Origin: Candidatus Heimdallarchaeota archaeon
GTDB lineage: Archaea > Asgardarchaeota > Heimdallarchaeia > Heimdallarchaeales > Heimdallarchaeaceae
Assembly (NCBI GenBank): GCA_019894795.1
Contig: JAGXNV010000006.1
Coordinates: 1 to 33,314 of the forward strand
Reading direction: 5' to 3'
DNA: 33,314 bases
How positions within the stretch are numbered: the stretch's first letter is position 1; each line of letters begins with the position of its first letter. Position numbers and translations under genes: made by a program. A model generated the notes under the pieces. The model made no database searches. It worked only from the letters and a program-made list of their open reading frames with translations, and was not told where the DNA came from. Shown one piece after another: positions 8,467-16,288 of the stretch.

Positions 8467-9585
8467 CTATATCTTGAATGTACTCGCTTTTTTATACTTT
8501 GACCAATCCTTTTTGAAAGTCCTTGGACCGAATACTTGTAGTCCTTTTTCTGATTGCCAAACCTCTGGGGCATCTCTCGTAAAAACTGTCACCTCTCTCC
8601 CTTTTTTGAAATCATCCTCCCATGGTGTTAAACCGTACCCTGTTTTAGAATCAACAATATACATCCCATCCGGACAAGTAACAAATGATTTGCCATTTAA
8701 CCAGGATAGAAGATATTCATTCTGGTACCAAACCTTCAATTCATGGTTTGTTATATCCATGGAATCTAGGATGATTTCCCCTGATGTAAATCCTCCTTCT
8801 TCTGTTCTTGAAAAATCTCTCACCTTCCCAGTAAAAACTATTCTAGTATCAGGAAGAGTATCAAAAATTGTTTTCATAGGCTGCTTCTTTTGTTCGTTAG
8901 CTATCCTTACCTGCTTACCTAATTCCATAGCTAAAGACAAGGTTAGGGGAATAACTGCTTGCTGAGCTTCTTTAATCTTCATAGGGCATCGAGCAACACC
9001 CACTGAACCTCCCGATAAACGTGAAGAGGTCCTAGCAAAGAGTTCTCCTCTAAGATCATCGGTCACATTTTTCACAATTTGTGTATCTCCATAATGATTA
9101 ACTATTGAAAAAGGAGCTATTGGAATATCTTTGACTCTTGTTGTGCTGATAGATATTTTTGGCTTACTCCTTCCACAGCAATCTCCATTGACGGCTACTT
9201 TACCCATTTGAGCAGCCACCATCAAAGGAATAATACTGTTATTGGGTCCAAGTTCAGTAGCTACAAGAGCGCTAAACTCTTTGTCTAGGAACATTTCAAG
9301 TTCTTTAACAGCTGTAACCATTGGATTATTTTCTACTATTTCTTTTCCTTCAACTAGTTTTTTATCTTCTTCTGTGATTCCTCCACCAACCATTCCAATG
9401 ATACAAAGACTATCGTCTGGTTGAAAATCTGTTAAGTCAGCAATTGTAAAATTCATGCCCAAATCATATATTTTATTGATATTCTCAAGAGCCTTAACTT
9501 CACTTCCTCCTCCACCACAAGCTAAAATCTTTGCACCTATAACAAGATCGTAAGCATCTTGTTTTGATAATTTGCGAACAGTCAT
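8467..9585 (-). CDS. DUF917 family protein
   Basis: This is a 372-residue protein with the hallmarks of the DUF917 (S-Me-THD, hydantoinase-associated) family. It has an N-terminal LSKQDAYDLVIGAKILACGG with a following Gly run (residues 5-26), then ADLTDFQPDD, NGDCCGRSKPKISISTT, and a C-terminal all-beta part with TCPDGMYIVDSKTGYGLTPW. Members are found near hydantoinases and amidohydrolases, but the reaction is not established and no such partner is adjacent here. Length is normal for the family. A TAAAAG box around 9612-9620 (minus-strand reading) gives a start within a few bases of the ATG. It splits the island, being divergent from the peptide genes at 9730 and convergent with the gene at 7714. 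Confidence 0.85.
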   Translation of the reverse strand: MTVRKLSKQDAYDLVIGAKILACGGGGSEVKALENINKIYDLGMNFTIADLTDFQPDDSLCIIGMVGGGITEEDKKLVEGKEIVENNPMVTAVKELEMFLDKEFSALVATELGPNNSIIPLMVAAQMGKVAVNGDCCGRSKPKISISTTRVKDIPIAPFSIVNHYGDTQIVKNVTDDLRGELFARTSSRLSGGSVGVARCPMKIKEAQQAVIPLTLSLAMELGKQVRIANEQKKQPMKTIFDTLPDTRIVFTGKVRDFSRTEEGGFTSGEIILDSMDITNHELKVWYQNEYLLSWLNGKSFVTCPDGMYIVDSKTGYGLTPWEDDFKKGREVTVFTRDAPEVWQSEKGLQVFGPRTFKKDWSKYKKASTFKI

Positions 9586-9639
9586 GACAATTGAATTAGG
9601 ATGTGCAGACTTTTATGCTTTTTCTGTTGATATTTCTTC

Positions 9640-9729
9640 TAGTAAAACAATTGTATTGACAGATTCTTTCTTGTTGTCTTTTAGTATGCTCTAGCACTTC
9701 TAAGTATAACTTAAACATGTGATGCAAAA
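9640..9729 (+). promoter_or_regulatory. Conserved leader of micropeptides B and C
   Basis: A diverged copy of the island promoter: TTCTTTCTTGTTGTC, TTTTAGTATG, then TGTGATGCAAAA before the ATG. The AAACTG/CAGTTT inverted repeat is degraded here (AAACAA and CAGATT). This is the only slot-1 peptide with this promoter, probably because no receptor lies upstream to transcribe it. Confidence 0.55.
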
Positions 9730-9798
9730 ATGATAAACAAAACATTTGATCCCGAAGACGGCGACGATTCTATTCTTCCTCCACTTTGGTGGCCTTAA
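9730..9798 (+). CDS. Micropeptide B (EDGDD type), slot 1 before receptor 2
   Basis: This peptide has 22 residues, MINKT then FDPEDGDDSILPPLWWP. GTGATG lies 5 nt before the ATG. It is the first of two peptide genes only 11 nt apart, which are likely co-transcribed. The core matches the slot-1 peptide at 16088 and the decayed slot-1 copies at 5456 and 11851 (FDPEDGDD with aromatic Phe). It has no signal peptide and no cysteine. Its relation to a particular receptor is unclear, because slot-1 peptides are not the nearest to any receptor start. Confidence 0.7.
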   Translation: MINKTFDPEDGDDSILPPLWWP

Positions 9799-9809
9799 AC
9801 GTGATTATT

Positions 9810-9881
9810 ATGATGAAGACTAAATATGACCCTGAAGATGGAGACGAAAGTATAACTCCCCCACTTTGGTCTCCAAATTAA
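9810..9881 (+). CDS. Micropeptide C (EDGDES type), slot 2 before receptor 2
   Basis: This 23-residue peptide is MMKT plus KYDPEDGDESITPPLWSPN. A GTGAT motif overlaps the space after the stop of peptide B, so the two genes look like one bicistronic unit. The core is the type found next to receptors 3, 4 and 5, not the EPGDDDIG type next to receptor 2. It could therefore address a different receptor than its neighbour. A T-rich run follows the stop. Confidence 0.7.
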   Translation: MMKTKYDPEDGDESITPPLWSPN

Positions 9882-9931
9882 CCACTTTTTCCTTTTTCTT
9901 TTTGATTATCTTTTCTTTGTTGATAGTTTTT

Positions 9932-10020
9932 CTAGTAAAACTGTTTTCTTGTCAGTTTCTTTCTTGTAGTCTTTTAGTATGTTCTATCTCTTCTAAGAGT
10001 AACTTAAACGTGATGCAAAA
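9932..10020 (+). promoter_or_regulatory. Conserved promoter/leader of micropeptide D
   Basis: AAACTG (9938) and CAGTTT (9953) form the inverted repeat with a 9-nt spacer. Then come TTTCTTTCTTGTAGTC, TTTTAGTATG, and GTGATGCAAAA before the ATG. It is almost base-identical to the block at 5650. Confidence 0.65.
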
Positions 10021-10086
10021 ATGAAGACTAAATATGATCCGGAACCTGGCGACGATGATATAGGACCACCTTTGTGGCATCCTTAA
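10021..10086 (+). CDS. Micropeptide D (EPGDDDIG type), proximal to receptor 2
   Basis: This peptide has 21 residues, MKT then KYDPEPGDDDIGPPLWHP. It differs at one residue (His for Arg before the final Pro) from the peptide at 32050-32115, 22 kb away and on the other strand, which also directly precedes a receptor of the same central type. That match of peptide class with receptor class is the best sign of cognate pairing in the window. GTGATG lies 5 nt before the ATG, and a T run follows the stop. Confidence 0.75.
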   Translation: MKTKYDPEPGDDDIGPPLWHP

Positions 10087-10119
10087 TTTTTTTATATAAA
10101 TGTTAAAATATTACCCTCC

Positions 10120-10128
10120 TTTATAAAT
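10120..10128 (+). promoter_or_regulatory. TATA box of receptor 2
   Basis: TTTATAAAT is centred about 26 nt before position 10150. It supports the ATG at 10156 rather than the GTG at 10147 as receptor start. Confidence 0.6.
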
Positions 10129-10155
10129 CAATTTTCTGATATAATTGTGAAGGCT

Positions 10156-11748
10156 ATGGTTAATATCGATTTATTCAGTACTATCAAAGAAAAACTAATC
10201 TTAGTAGAAACGAAAGATGATTTCAAACCTGTTTTCAAAATAATTCAGAGACTAGCATCTAATGAACGTTCAAACAAAGATGTGCTAACTTTGCTTGAGG
10301 AAGGAATGATGAAAGCTGTTTGTTTAGAAGATAACGAATCTTTAGTTAATTTATATGGTCTAAAAATATTACAATTGGAACATTTAAAGACAAATTTACC
10401 CATTATTTCAGAACTGCTAGATGAAATGTATAAAATAGCTGAAAGGCAGGAATATAAAGAAGGATTAGCGTTCTATTACTCCTTTGTCTGGTACATTGAG
10501 AAATTTAAGGGAAAGCAAGAACAAAGTAAAAAAGCTATTTTAAAAGCAAAAGATATTCTAGATCATGCTGAAAAGAAAAATGAATATATTTACCATTTTG
10601 TCAGATATTCTTACGCAGTAGAACAATGGACAGCATATCATGATAAAGATTGCGCGGAAATTTTTGAAGAATGTTTGCTATATTTTTATAATAATGAGTT
10701 CTATAGAAGTGTTGTCCAAACGTTAGGGCTTCTGACGATTATCTATCAACAGACTCAGAACAAGGAAAAGGCTTCCAGTGTGTCTAAATTGCTACTTAAT
10801 CATAGCCATTCCTTTAATCAACAACCTGAAGATATAAAGGCTATAGCATATTATCTTGCGGGAGTAAGTCAATTATTAGAACATAATCTCGGGCAGGCAG
10901 ATAATCTGCTTAGTGAATCCTATTCTTTACTAAATAACAAACTGTATCATAGCAATTTTTATCCTTATTATATTATCAGATTATTATCCCACATAGCTAT
11001 TATACATGCATTGCAAGGTAAACTTGAACAATCATTTGAAGAAATTGTGAAAATTGAAAATTTATTTGATGACGAACACATCAACAATGGTATGGATAAT
11101 AATAGCAAAGAGCAAGTAATCCATACATTAAATTTAATCAAGTTCTATGTTTATTCAAGATTGTTCGATTTTAAGGCAGAAAAGGTTCAGATTCTTATTA
11201 ATAAAATATATCAAGGAATTGAAAATAACTACAGTGATTCTATACTTCTTAGTGAGTTTATATTGAACGCAAAATTAGATAGTGAACAAGTTAAAAAATT
11301 GATAAACACAAGGAATGCAAGTTTATTTAGAGTTAAACATATCTTAAAATATGCTCTAACAAAATCAAGTAACGATTCTGAAATGAGAATAAAATCTCTC
11401 AAAAGCATACGTAGCAATAAACAAACAATTAAGAACTTCACTTTTATTGAAAAAGCTCATTCTGATCTACAACTAGCTCAAGAATTATTCTCACTCAAAA
11501 GATATGCTGAAATTTCCCCTCTTCTTAAGAAATATGAAAATAGATTAAAACAAATCGAAGTACTTGAGATGCGTATCTTCATGGAAGCGTTCATCCAAGT
11601 AGGGGCGTATAAGAACGGTGATCCTCTTGGTCCAGCTTTACAATATATGGCCATCAAGAAGTGTAGACTCTATGGGTTCTCTAGATTAGAAAATACTTTG
11701 CTTGATTACTTACAATTGCAACATAAAGAGATTACAAGAGCAGTATAG
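10156..11748 (+). CDS. Receptor 2: TPR-like protein paired with micropeptide D
   Basis: This 530-residue helical-repeat protein is cytoplasmic by appearance. Its N-terminal block (SNERSN, LVNLYGLKILQLEHL, YKEGLAFYYSFVWY) resembles receptor 4. Its central block (IYQQTQNKEKA, IKAIAYYLAGVSQLL, LIKFYVYSRLFDF) resembles receptor 6 instead. Residues about 440-530 are the shared C-terminal block (MRIFMEAFIQVGAYKNGDPL through LENTLLDYLQLQ). A TPR-like helix pair is seen in LLSHIAIIHALQGKLEQSFE. It lies 69 bp after peptide D and has a separate TATA box. The combination of N-terminal and central types is evidence of recombination among paralogues. No enzymatic motif is visible; a binding or scaffold role is inferred. 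Confidence 0.8.
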   Translation: MVNIDLFSTIKEKLILVETKDDFKPVFKIIQRLASNERSNKDVLTLLEEGMMKAVCLEDNESLVNLYGLKILQLEHLKTNLPIISELLDEMYKIAERQEYKEGLAFYYSFVWYIEKFKGKQEQSKKAILKAKDILDHAEKKNEYIYHFVRYSYAVEQWTAYHDKDCAEIFEECLLYFYNNEFYRSVVQTLGLLTIIYQQTQNKEKASSVSKLLLNHSHSFNQQPEDIKAIAYYLAGVSQLLEHNLGQADNLLSESYSLLNNKLYHSNFYPYYIIRLLSHIAIIHALQGKLEQSFEEIVKIENLFDDEHINNGMDNNSKEQVIHTLNLIKFYVYSRLFDFKAEKVQILINKIYQGIENNYSDSILLSEFILNAKLDSEQVKKLINTRNASLFRVKHILKYALTKSSNDSEMRIKSLKSIRSNKQTIKNFTFIEKAHSDLQLAQELFSLKRYAEISPLLKKYENRLKQIEVLEMRIFMEAFIQVGAYKNGDPLGPALQYMAIKKCRLYGFSRLENTLLDYLQLQHKEITRAV

Positions 11749-11768
11749 AATTCTAGGGAGGAGTTCCT

Positions 11769-11867
11769 ATGTTCTTTGGAGGTTTTTCTTTTTGTCTCTT
11801 AATTTCTTCTGATTTTTTGCATTTCTTTCTTCTTAGATTATTGATAGACTATGAACCAGACATATAA
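11769..11867 (+). CDS. Possible short reading frame after receptor 2 (MFFGGFSFC- type, extended)
   Basis: The frame starts MFFGGFSFCL, 7 nt after a GGGAGG Shine-Dalgarno and 20 nt after the receptor stop. Here the usual stop codon is changed (TTA instead of TAA), so the frame runs on for 32 residues into the decayed peptide at 11851. The first nine residues match the copies at 13919 and 16006. It could be coding, or the stretch could be only a conserved 3' untranslated/termination region. Confidence 0.3.
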   Translation: MFFGGFSFCLLISSDFLHFFLLRLLIDYEPDI

Positions 11868-11922
11868 TCCTGGACGGAGACGATGCGATAAGTCCACCTC
11901 TGTGGCATCCCTTAAAGTGTGA
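11851..11922 (+). pseudogene. Frameshifted micropeptide, slot 1 before receptor 3
   Basis: It begins ATGAACCAGACATATAATCC like an intact slot-1 gene. It then lacks two bases relative to CCTGAAGACGG, so the frame leaves the DPEDGD core after five residues. The lost frame downstream still reads GDDAISPPLWHP. The shifted frame ends at 11922. Peptide function is presumably gone. Confidence 0.6.
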
Positions 11923-11927
11923 TAACT

Positions 11928-11999
11928 ATGATGATGACTAAATATGACCTTGATGAAGGAGACGAAGGAATTTTACCTCCTGCGTGGACACCTAATTAA
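11928..11999 (+). CDS. Micropeptide E (DEGDEG type), slot 2 before receptor 3
   Basis: This 23-residue peptide begins MMMT followed by KYDLDEGDEGILPPAWTPN. Its twin is the slot-2 peptide at 16167, and the DEGDE..ILPP pattern also recurs in peptide A. The Pro after the first Asp has become Leu, the only such change among intact copies. Of the three possible ATG codons the first follows a GTGATAACT segment that may act as a weak Shine-Dalgarno. PPAW replaces PPLW. Confidence 0.65.
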   Translation: MMMTKYDLDEGDEGILPPAWTPN

Positions 12000-12049
12000 T
12001 TTCTTTTCTTATTTTTCTTCATCAAACTCTTGTTTTGATGAAGTTTCTA

Positions 12050-12140
12050 CTAGGAAAACTGTTTTATTGTCAGTTTCTTTCTTGTAGTCTTTTAGTATGT
12101 TTTAGCATTTCTAAGTATAACTTAAATGAGTGATGCAAAA
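12050..12140 (+). promoter_or_regulatory. Conserved promoter/leader of micropeptide F
   Basis: AAACTG (12056) and CAGTTT (12071) form the inverted repeat. They are followed by TTTCTTTCTTGTAGTC, TTTTAGTATG and GAGTGATGCAAAA before the ATG. Confidence 0.65.
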
Positions 12141-12209
12141 ATGATGAAAACATATGATCCTGAAGACGGAGACGAATCGATAACACCGCCATTGTGGTGT
12201 CCCGTATAA
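12141..12209 (+). CDS. Micropeptide F (EDGDES type), proximal to receptor 3
   Basis: This 22-residue peptide is MMKT plus YDPEDGDESITPPLWCPV. It shares the EDGDES.TPPLW core with the peptides directly before receptors 4 and 5, whose central blocks also match that of receptor 3. It carries one cysteine just after the conserved Trp, where the family varies most (C, H, F, S, T, W, R). A Shine-Dalgarno GTGATG lies 5 nt before the ATG. The gene stands 99 bp before the receptor start. Confidence 0.75.
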   Translation: MMKTYDPEDGDESITPPLWCPV

Positions 12210-12277
12210 GACGCTCTTTTCTTTTTTCAATAGAATAATTTAGCTACAAAAATATAGGTATTTTGTATTACACCAAG

Positions 12278-12286
12278 TATATAAAT
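12278..12286 (+). promoter_or_regulatory. TATA box of receptor 3
   Basis: TATATAAAT is centred 27 nt before the ATG at 12309, which predicts an essentially leaderless receptor mRNA. Confidence 0.65.
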
Positions 12287-12308
12287 CATTTTTCCGATTA
12301 CTAATTAG

Positions 12309-13898
12309 ATGTGGAGTACTAAAAATATAGAAAATAACTTGGATTCTATTCAAAATAAGAGCGAAATGGAAGTAATGATTAGAGAATTAAAAATCATATC
12401 CTCTAATGAAAAATCCCAAGAAATTGTTACTTTAATAAAAAAAGCTCGTAAAAAATGCATTGAGATAGATGATAAGGAGAATCAAGTAATTCTATATGGA
12501 CTCCAAATTGGTCAACTGTACCACTTTAAGAAGCATCTAAATTTGGTTTCTAATCTTCTAAAATCGATGAAAGAGCTTTCGGTTGAAATTGACTATACAG
12601 GCGGAATAGCATTTTCGCTTATGTTTGAATGGTTAATTGAAAAAATGAAAGGAAATAAAGAAAATTACTCTAATGCGATAGAAAAATCCATCCAAACCAT
12701 AACAAAGGAAAAAATAAATGATGAGTATATACAAACTATGTGTAATTACTCCTATGCTGTTGAAATCTGGTTGGAAAATCATGATGTCAGAAGCACAAAC
12801 ATGCTTGAGAATTGTTTAGATTTCTTCTATCGAAATAAGTACTATAGAAATTTGACCCAAACACTAGCAATACTATCCATAATATATTCTCACACTCAAA
12901 AATCAAATAAAGGTCTCAGAATAATCCAAGATATACTCTCAAACAGAAATATTTTCAACGATTTGCCTTTGGATGTTAAAGCAATTACATATTATTTTTC
13001 AGGTTTAACGCATTTGTTACAGGCAAATCTCAGACTCTCTGAATCATATTTCGATGAAGCTTATGATATCTTTAAACCGATTTACAAAAGCAGTATTTAC
13101 TTCAGTAATTTTCTTACATTGCACTCTTATCTTGCTACTGTCAAAGGATTGCAAGGCAAAACAGATCAAGTATATGCCTTAATTAAAGATGCAAAAACTC
13201 TTCTCCAAACAGATTATATGAAGACTAATTTAGATCAAATTACAAGAAAGCAGATAGTTCATACACTCAATCTCGTAAAATTCTACAATATTTCACGTTT
13301 AGGAAATTATGCTCCCCACGAACATCAAGAGCTGATTGGTAAGATAATTGATAACTGCAAAGACCTGTATAGCGATTTCATGACACTTAGTGAATTTATC
13401 CTCAGTGCCAATCTCGGTTCTGATAAACTTCAACAGTTATTGGAAATAGATAATTTCAGCATCAACCGAGTAAAATATCTGATTGAGTTTATGTTTGAAA
13501 AACAGAAATTAGATACAGAGATTAACAGAGAACAGAAAGTCTCGAATTGTATTGTTATTTTAGAAAAGCGTGAAAAGACAACCAAAACTACGTTTATGGA
13601 AGATGCTTATACAGATCTCCTTATTGCCCAACAGCTGTTCTCTCTTAAGCGATATGCTGAAATCACCCCTCTGCTTAAGAAATATGAAAACAGATTAAAG
13701 CAAATAGAAGTGCTTGAGATGCGTATCTTCATGGAAGCGTTCATCCAGGTAGGGGCATATAAGAACGGTGAGCCTCTTGGCCCAGCTTTACAGTATATGG
13801 CCATTAAGAAGTGTAGACTCTATGGGTTCTCTAGATTAGAAAACAAGTTACTAGATTACTTACAGTTACAACAACAGGAGATTACGAGAACAATATAG
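12309..13898 (+). CDS. Receptor 3: TPR-like protein paired with micropeptide F
   Basis: This 529-residue helical protein has a central block (YYFSGLTHLLQANLRLSESY, IYKSSIYFSNFLTLHSYLAT, LVKFYNISRLGNY) of the type shared with receptors 4 and 5, although its N-terminal 185 residues differ from both. HSYLATVKGLQGKTDQVYAL is a TPR-like unit. The C-terminal block (LKKYENRLKQIEVLEMRIFM onward) is conserved. The ATG directly follows the TATA spacing, so the start is firm. There is no membrane, enzymatic or DNA-binding motif. It is followed after 20 nt by the short MFFGGFSFC frame. Confidence 0.82.
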   Translation: MWSTKNIENNLDSIQNKSEMEVMIRELKIISSNEKSQEIVTLIKKARKKCIEIDDKENQVILYGLQIGQLYHFKKHLNLVSNLLKSMKELSVEIDYTGGIAFSLMFEWLIEKMKGNKENYSNAIEKSIQTITKEKINDEYIQTMCNYSYAVEIWLENHDVRSTNMLENCLDFFYRNKYYRNLTQTLAILSIIYSHTQKSNKGLRIIQDILSNRNIFNDLPLDVKAITYYFSGLTHLLQANLRLSESYFDEAYDIFKPIYKSSIYFSNFLTLHSYLATVKGLQGKTDQVYALIKDAKTLLQTDYMKTNLDQITRKQIVHTLNLVKFYNISRLGNYAPHEHQELIGKIIDNCKDLYSDFMTLSEFILSANLGSDKLQQLLEIDNFSINRVKYLIEFMFEKQKLDTEINREQKVSNCIVILEKREKTTKTTFMEDAYTDLLIAQQLFSLKRYAEITPLLKKYENRLKQIEVLEMRIFMEAFIQVGAYKNGEPLGPALQYMAIKKCRLYGFSRLENKLLDYLQLQQQEITRTI

Positions 13899-13918
13899 AA
13901 TTCTAGGGAGGAGTTCCT

Positions 13919-13951
13919 ATGTTCTTTGGAGGTTTTTCTTTTTGTTTCTAA
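13919..13951 (+). CDS. Possible ten-residue peptide after receptor 3 (MFFGGFSFCF)
   Basis: An ATG-to-TAA frame of ten codons lies 20 nt after the receptor stop, with GGGAGG seven bases before its ATG. The product is hydrophobic with one cysteine. The same peptide, differing only in the last residue, follows receptor 4. A variant with silent third-base changes follows receptor 5. Its size is near the limit of what sequence alone can support. Confidence 0.35.
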   Translation: MFFGGFSFCF

Positions 13952-14000
13952 ATTTCTTCTGGCATTTTGTATTTCTCTATTCTTAGTTTACTAATAGAAC

Positions 14001-14051
14001 CATGAAGACGGAGACGATGCAATAACACCCCTATTGTGGTCTCCAAATTAA
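14001..14051 (+). pseudogene. Fused remnant of slot-1 and slot-2 micropeptides before receptor 4
   Basis: The frame reads HEDGDDAITPLLWSPN to a stop but has no start: a stop codon (TAG at 13995) lies just upstream. The left edge resembles the start of a slot-1 copy (GAACCATGAAGACGG), while the end (LLWSPN) is that of slot 2. A deletion between the two slots by recombination in the shared GAAGACGGAGACG stretch explains it. Receptor 4 thus keeps only its proximal peptide. Confidence 0.55.
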
Positions 14052-14090
14052 TCCTCTTTTTTTCAAACTCTTGTTTTGTTGATATGTTTA

Positions 14091-14181
14091 CTAGTAAAAC
14101 AGTTTCTTTGTCAGTTTCTTTCTTGTTGTCTTTTAGTATGTTTTAGCATTTCTAAGTATAACTTAAATGAGTGATGCAAAA
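14091..14181 (+). promoter_or_regulatory. Conserved promoter/leader of micropeptide G
   Basis: A copy of the island leader with TTTCTTTCTTGTTGTC, TTTTAGTATG and GAGTGATGCAAAA. The left arm of the inverted repeat is changed (AAACAG) while CAGTTT at 14112 is kept. Confidence 0.6.
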
Positions 14182-14247
14182 ATGATGAAAACATATGATC
14201 CTGAAGACGGAGATGAATCTCTAACCCCGCCCCTGTGGCACCCCTAA
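14182..14247 (+). CDS. Micropeptide G (EDGDES type), proximal to receptor 4
   Basis: This peptide has 21 residues, MMKT then YDPEDGDESLTPPLWHP. It is the only intact peptide gene before receptor 4. The class follows the receptor's central block (shared with receptors 3 and 5), not its N-terminal block (shared with receptor 2), which helps locate the likely specificity region. GTGATG lies 5 nt before the ATG, and a T run follows the stop. Confidence 0.75.
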   Translation: MMKTYDPEDGDESLTPPLWHP

Positions 14248-14347
14248 TTTTTTTATACTGTAAATTACTAAAATTAACACGTTGTTTTGTTTAAATATCA
14301 AGATGTATGATTTAGATGTAATCGTGTTATCCAAAATATTATCATAG

Positions 14348-14356
14348 TATATATAT
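14348..14356 (+). promoter_or_regulatory. TATA box of receptor 4
   Basis: TATATATAT is centred about 26 nt before 14378, favouring the ATG at 14384 over the TTG at 14375. Confidence 0.6.
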
Positions 14357-14383
14357 TAATTTAAACATTAGATATTGACTAAA

Positions 14384-15985
14384 ATGTGTGAAGGGTCAAA
14401 AGCTAGGGAAATAAATGATAAATTACAATTGATATTATCTGAAACAAAAATCGATGAAATTCTCAGGAAATTACGTGTTCTAGTGTCAAATGACCGTTCA
14501 AACCAAACCATAATGAAAATTACTAAGGAAGCCATAAAGAAATTCACAAAAATGGGAAATCATAAAGGTTTGGTTGATTTATACGGTCTTCTTATTTTAC
14601 AGTTAGAACATCTTAATGAAAATGCTGATAATGTATCTGTGTTAATAGAAAAAATGCAAAAGACAGCTGAGAAACATCAGTATAAAGAAGGTTTGGCCCT
14701 TACGTATTCATATTTGTGGTATAATGAAAAACTCAAGGGAAATTCAAAGGCAAGTAGAGAAGCAATTTTCAAAGCGAAAGAAATAATTGATAATCTAAAA
14801 GAATGTGAGAATTACAACTACTACTTTGTTATCTATTCATTTGCAATGGATCGATGGTTAGAAAAACACGATACATCTGTAATAAGCTTATTAGAAGATT
14901 GTATACAGTATTATTACAAGAACAATTTTCATAGAAGTTTGGCTCAAACTTTTAGTTTTTTGAGCATCATCTATACTAGAAAACATAAAAATAAAAGAAT
15001 ACTAAAATTAGGCAATGAAATCCTTGCAAATCGAACTCTCTTTGAAAAATTACCTCCTGATGTGGAAGGAATAATCTATTATTTTACAGGTTTAGGTCAT
15101 ATGTTAGACGCCAATTTAGTGATGGCTGAATCATATTTCAACGAAGCTTATGATATCCTTAAACCCATTTACAAAAGCAGCATTTACTTCAGTAATTTTC
15201 TTATCTTGCACTCGTATCTTGCAACTGTCAAAGGATTGCATGGTAAAACTGATCAAGCATATTCTTTTATTAAAGAGGCAGAAAATATTCTCCAATCTGA
15301 TTTCATAAAAACTAATTTAGATGAAAACACTGAAAAGCAGATTGTTCATACCCTCAACCTAGTAAAATTCTACAACATTTCACGTTTAGGAAAATATAGT
15401 CCCCAGGAACATCAAGTGTTGATTAATGAGATAATTGAGAATTGTAAAGACCTTTATAGTGATTTCATGACCCTTAGTGAGTTTATTCTTAACTCCAATC
15501 TCGATTCTGATAAACTCCAATTATTACTATCAATCGATAATTTCAGTATAAATCGAGTAAAACATCTAATCGAATTCATGCTTGAAATGCAAAGGTTAGA
15601 TACAGAAATTAGTCAAGAACAAAAAGCTTTGAACTGTATTTCCATCTTGAAAAGCCGCGTAATAACAAGCAAGATTATCTTCATGGAGAATGTCTATGCA
15701 GATTTGCTTATTGCTCAACAACTGTTCACTCTTAAACGGTATGCAGAAATCTCTCCCCTTCTTAAGAAATATGAAAACAGATTAAAGAAAATAGAAGTGC
15801 TTGAGATGCGTATCTTCATGGAAGCTTTCATTCAAGTAGGAGCATTCAAGAGCGGAGATCTTCTAGGACCTGCATTACAATACATGGCTATAAAGAAATG
15901 CAGACTCTACGGATTCTCTAGATTAGAAAACACATTACTAAGGTACTTACAATTGCAGCATAAGGTTATAACAAGAGCAAATTAG
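14384..15985 (+). CDS. Receptor 4: TPR-like protein paired with micropeptide G
   Basis: This 533-residue helical protein is clearly mosaic. Residues about 1-185 (SNDRSN, LVDLYGLLILQLEHL, YKEGLALTYSYLWY) resemble receptor 2. From about residue 190 (SLAQTFSFLSIIYTRKHKNK onward) it is nearly the same as receptor 5 for some 200 residues. The C-terminal block is conserved but has more silent changes than the others (ATGGCTATAAAGAAATGC) and reads GDLLGPAL and LLRYLQLQ. The intergenic stretch before it (14250-14347) is AT-rich and holds only a spaced AACACG/CGTGTT pair. Role inferred as for its paralogues. Confidence 0.82.
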   Translation: MCEGSKAREINDKLQLILSETKIDEILRKLRVLVSNDRSNQTIMKITKEAIKKFTKMGNHKGLVDLYGLLILQLEHLNENADNVSVLIEKMQKTAEKHQYKEGLALTYSYLWYNEKLKGNSKASREAIFKAKEIIDNLKECENYNYYFVIYSFAMDRWLEKHDTSVISLLEDCIQYYYKNNFHRSLAQTFSFLSIIYTRKHKNKRILKLGNEILANRTLFEKLPPDVEGIIYYFTGLGHMLDANLVMAESYFNEAYDILKPIYKSSIYFSNFLILHSYLATVKGLHGKTDQAYSFIKEAENILQSDFIKTNLDENTEKQIVHTLNLVKFYNISRLGKYSPQEHQVLINEIIENCKDLYSDFMTLSEFILNSNLDSDKLQLLLSIDNFSINRVKHLIEFMLEMQRLDTEISQEQKALNCISILKSRVITSKIIFMENVYADLLIAQQLFTLKRYAEISPLLKKYENRLKKIEVLEMRIFMEAFIQVGAFKSGDLLGPALQYMAIKKCRLYGFSRLENTLLRYLQLQHKVITRAN

Positions 15986-16005
15986 AATTCTAAGGAGGGG
16001 TTCTT

Positions 16006-16038
16006 ATGTTCTTTGGAGGTTTTTCTTTTTGTCTCTAA
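16006..16038 (+). CDS. Possible ten-residue peptide after receptor 4 (MFFGGFSFCL)
   Basis: The frame ATG to TAA has AAGGAGGGG six to seven bases before its ATG and starts 20 nt after the receptor stop. The product is the same as at 13919 apart from the last residue. The Shine-Dalgarno here is the strongest of the set. A purely transcriptional role (T-rich end of the receptor mRNA) cannot be excluded. Confidence 0.35.
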   Translation: MFFGGFSFCL

Positions 16039-16087
16039 ATTTCTTTTGACCTCTTGTATTTCCTTCATCTTTGATTATTGATAGACT

Positions 16088-16180
16088 ATGAACCAATTAT
16101 TTGATCCTGAAGACGGAGACGACGCAATATCCCCTCCACTTTGGTGCCTTAGAAAAGAGATGATATATGATGAAAACTAA
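16088..16180 (+). CDS. Micropeptide H (EDGDD type), slot 1 before receptor 5, with extended C-terminus
   Basis: This 30-residue peptide is MNQL plus FDPEDGDDAISPPLWCL and a charged tail (RKEMIYDEN). Related copies stop right after W.P; here one C seems to be missing from TGGTGCCC, so Pro and the stop are lost and translation runs on, overlapping the next peptide by 14 nt. It has no leader of the usual kind upstream: the DNA before it is the receptor-4 3' flank (ATTATTGATAGACT), as for the other slot-1 copies. It may be active or drifting. Confidence 0.55.
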   Translation: MNQLFDPEDGDDAISPPLWCLRKEMIYDEN

Positions 16181-16238
16181 ATATGACCCAGATGAAGGAG
16201 ACGAAGGCATTTTACCCCCTGCGTGGACACCAAATTAA
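16167..16238 (+). CDS. Micropeptide I (DEGDEG type), slot 2 before receptor 5
   Basis: This 23-residue peptide is MMKT plus KYDPDEGDEGILPPAWTPN. It is the near twin of peptide E. The start overlaps the end of peptide H, so translation may be coupled. The class differs from that of the proximal peptide J. A T-rich segment follows the stop. Confidence 0.7.
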   Translation: MMKTKYDPDEGDEGILPPAWTPN

Positions 16239-16288
16239 TCTTTTTGCCTTTTTTCTTTTTCAAATTCTTATTTGATGAAGCTTCTACT

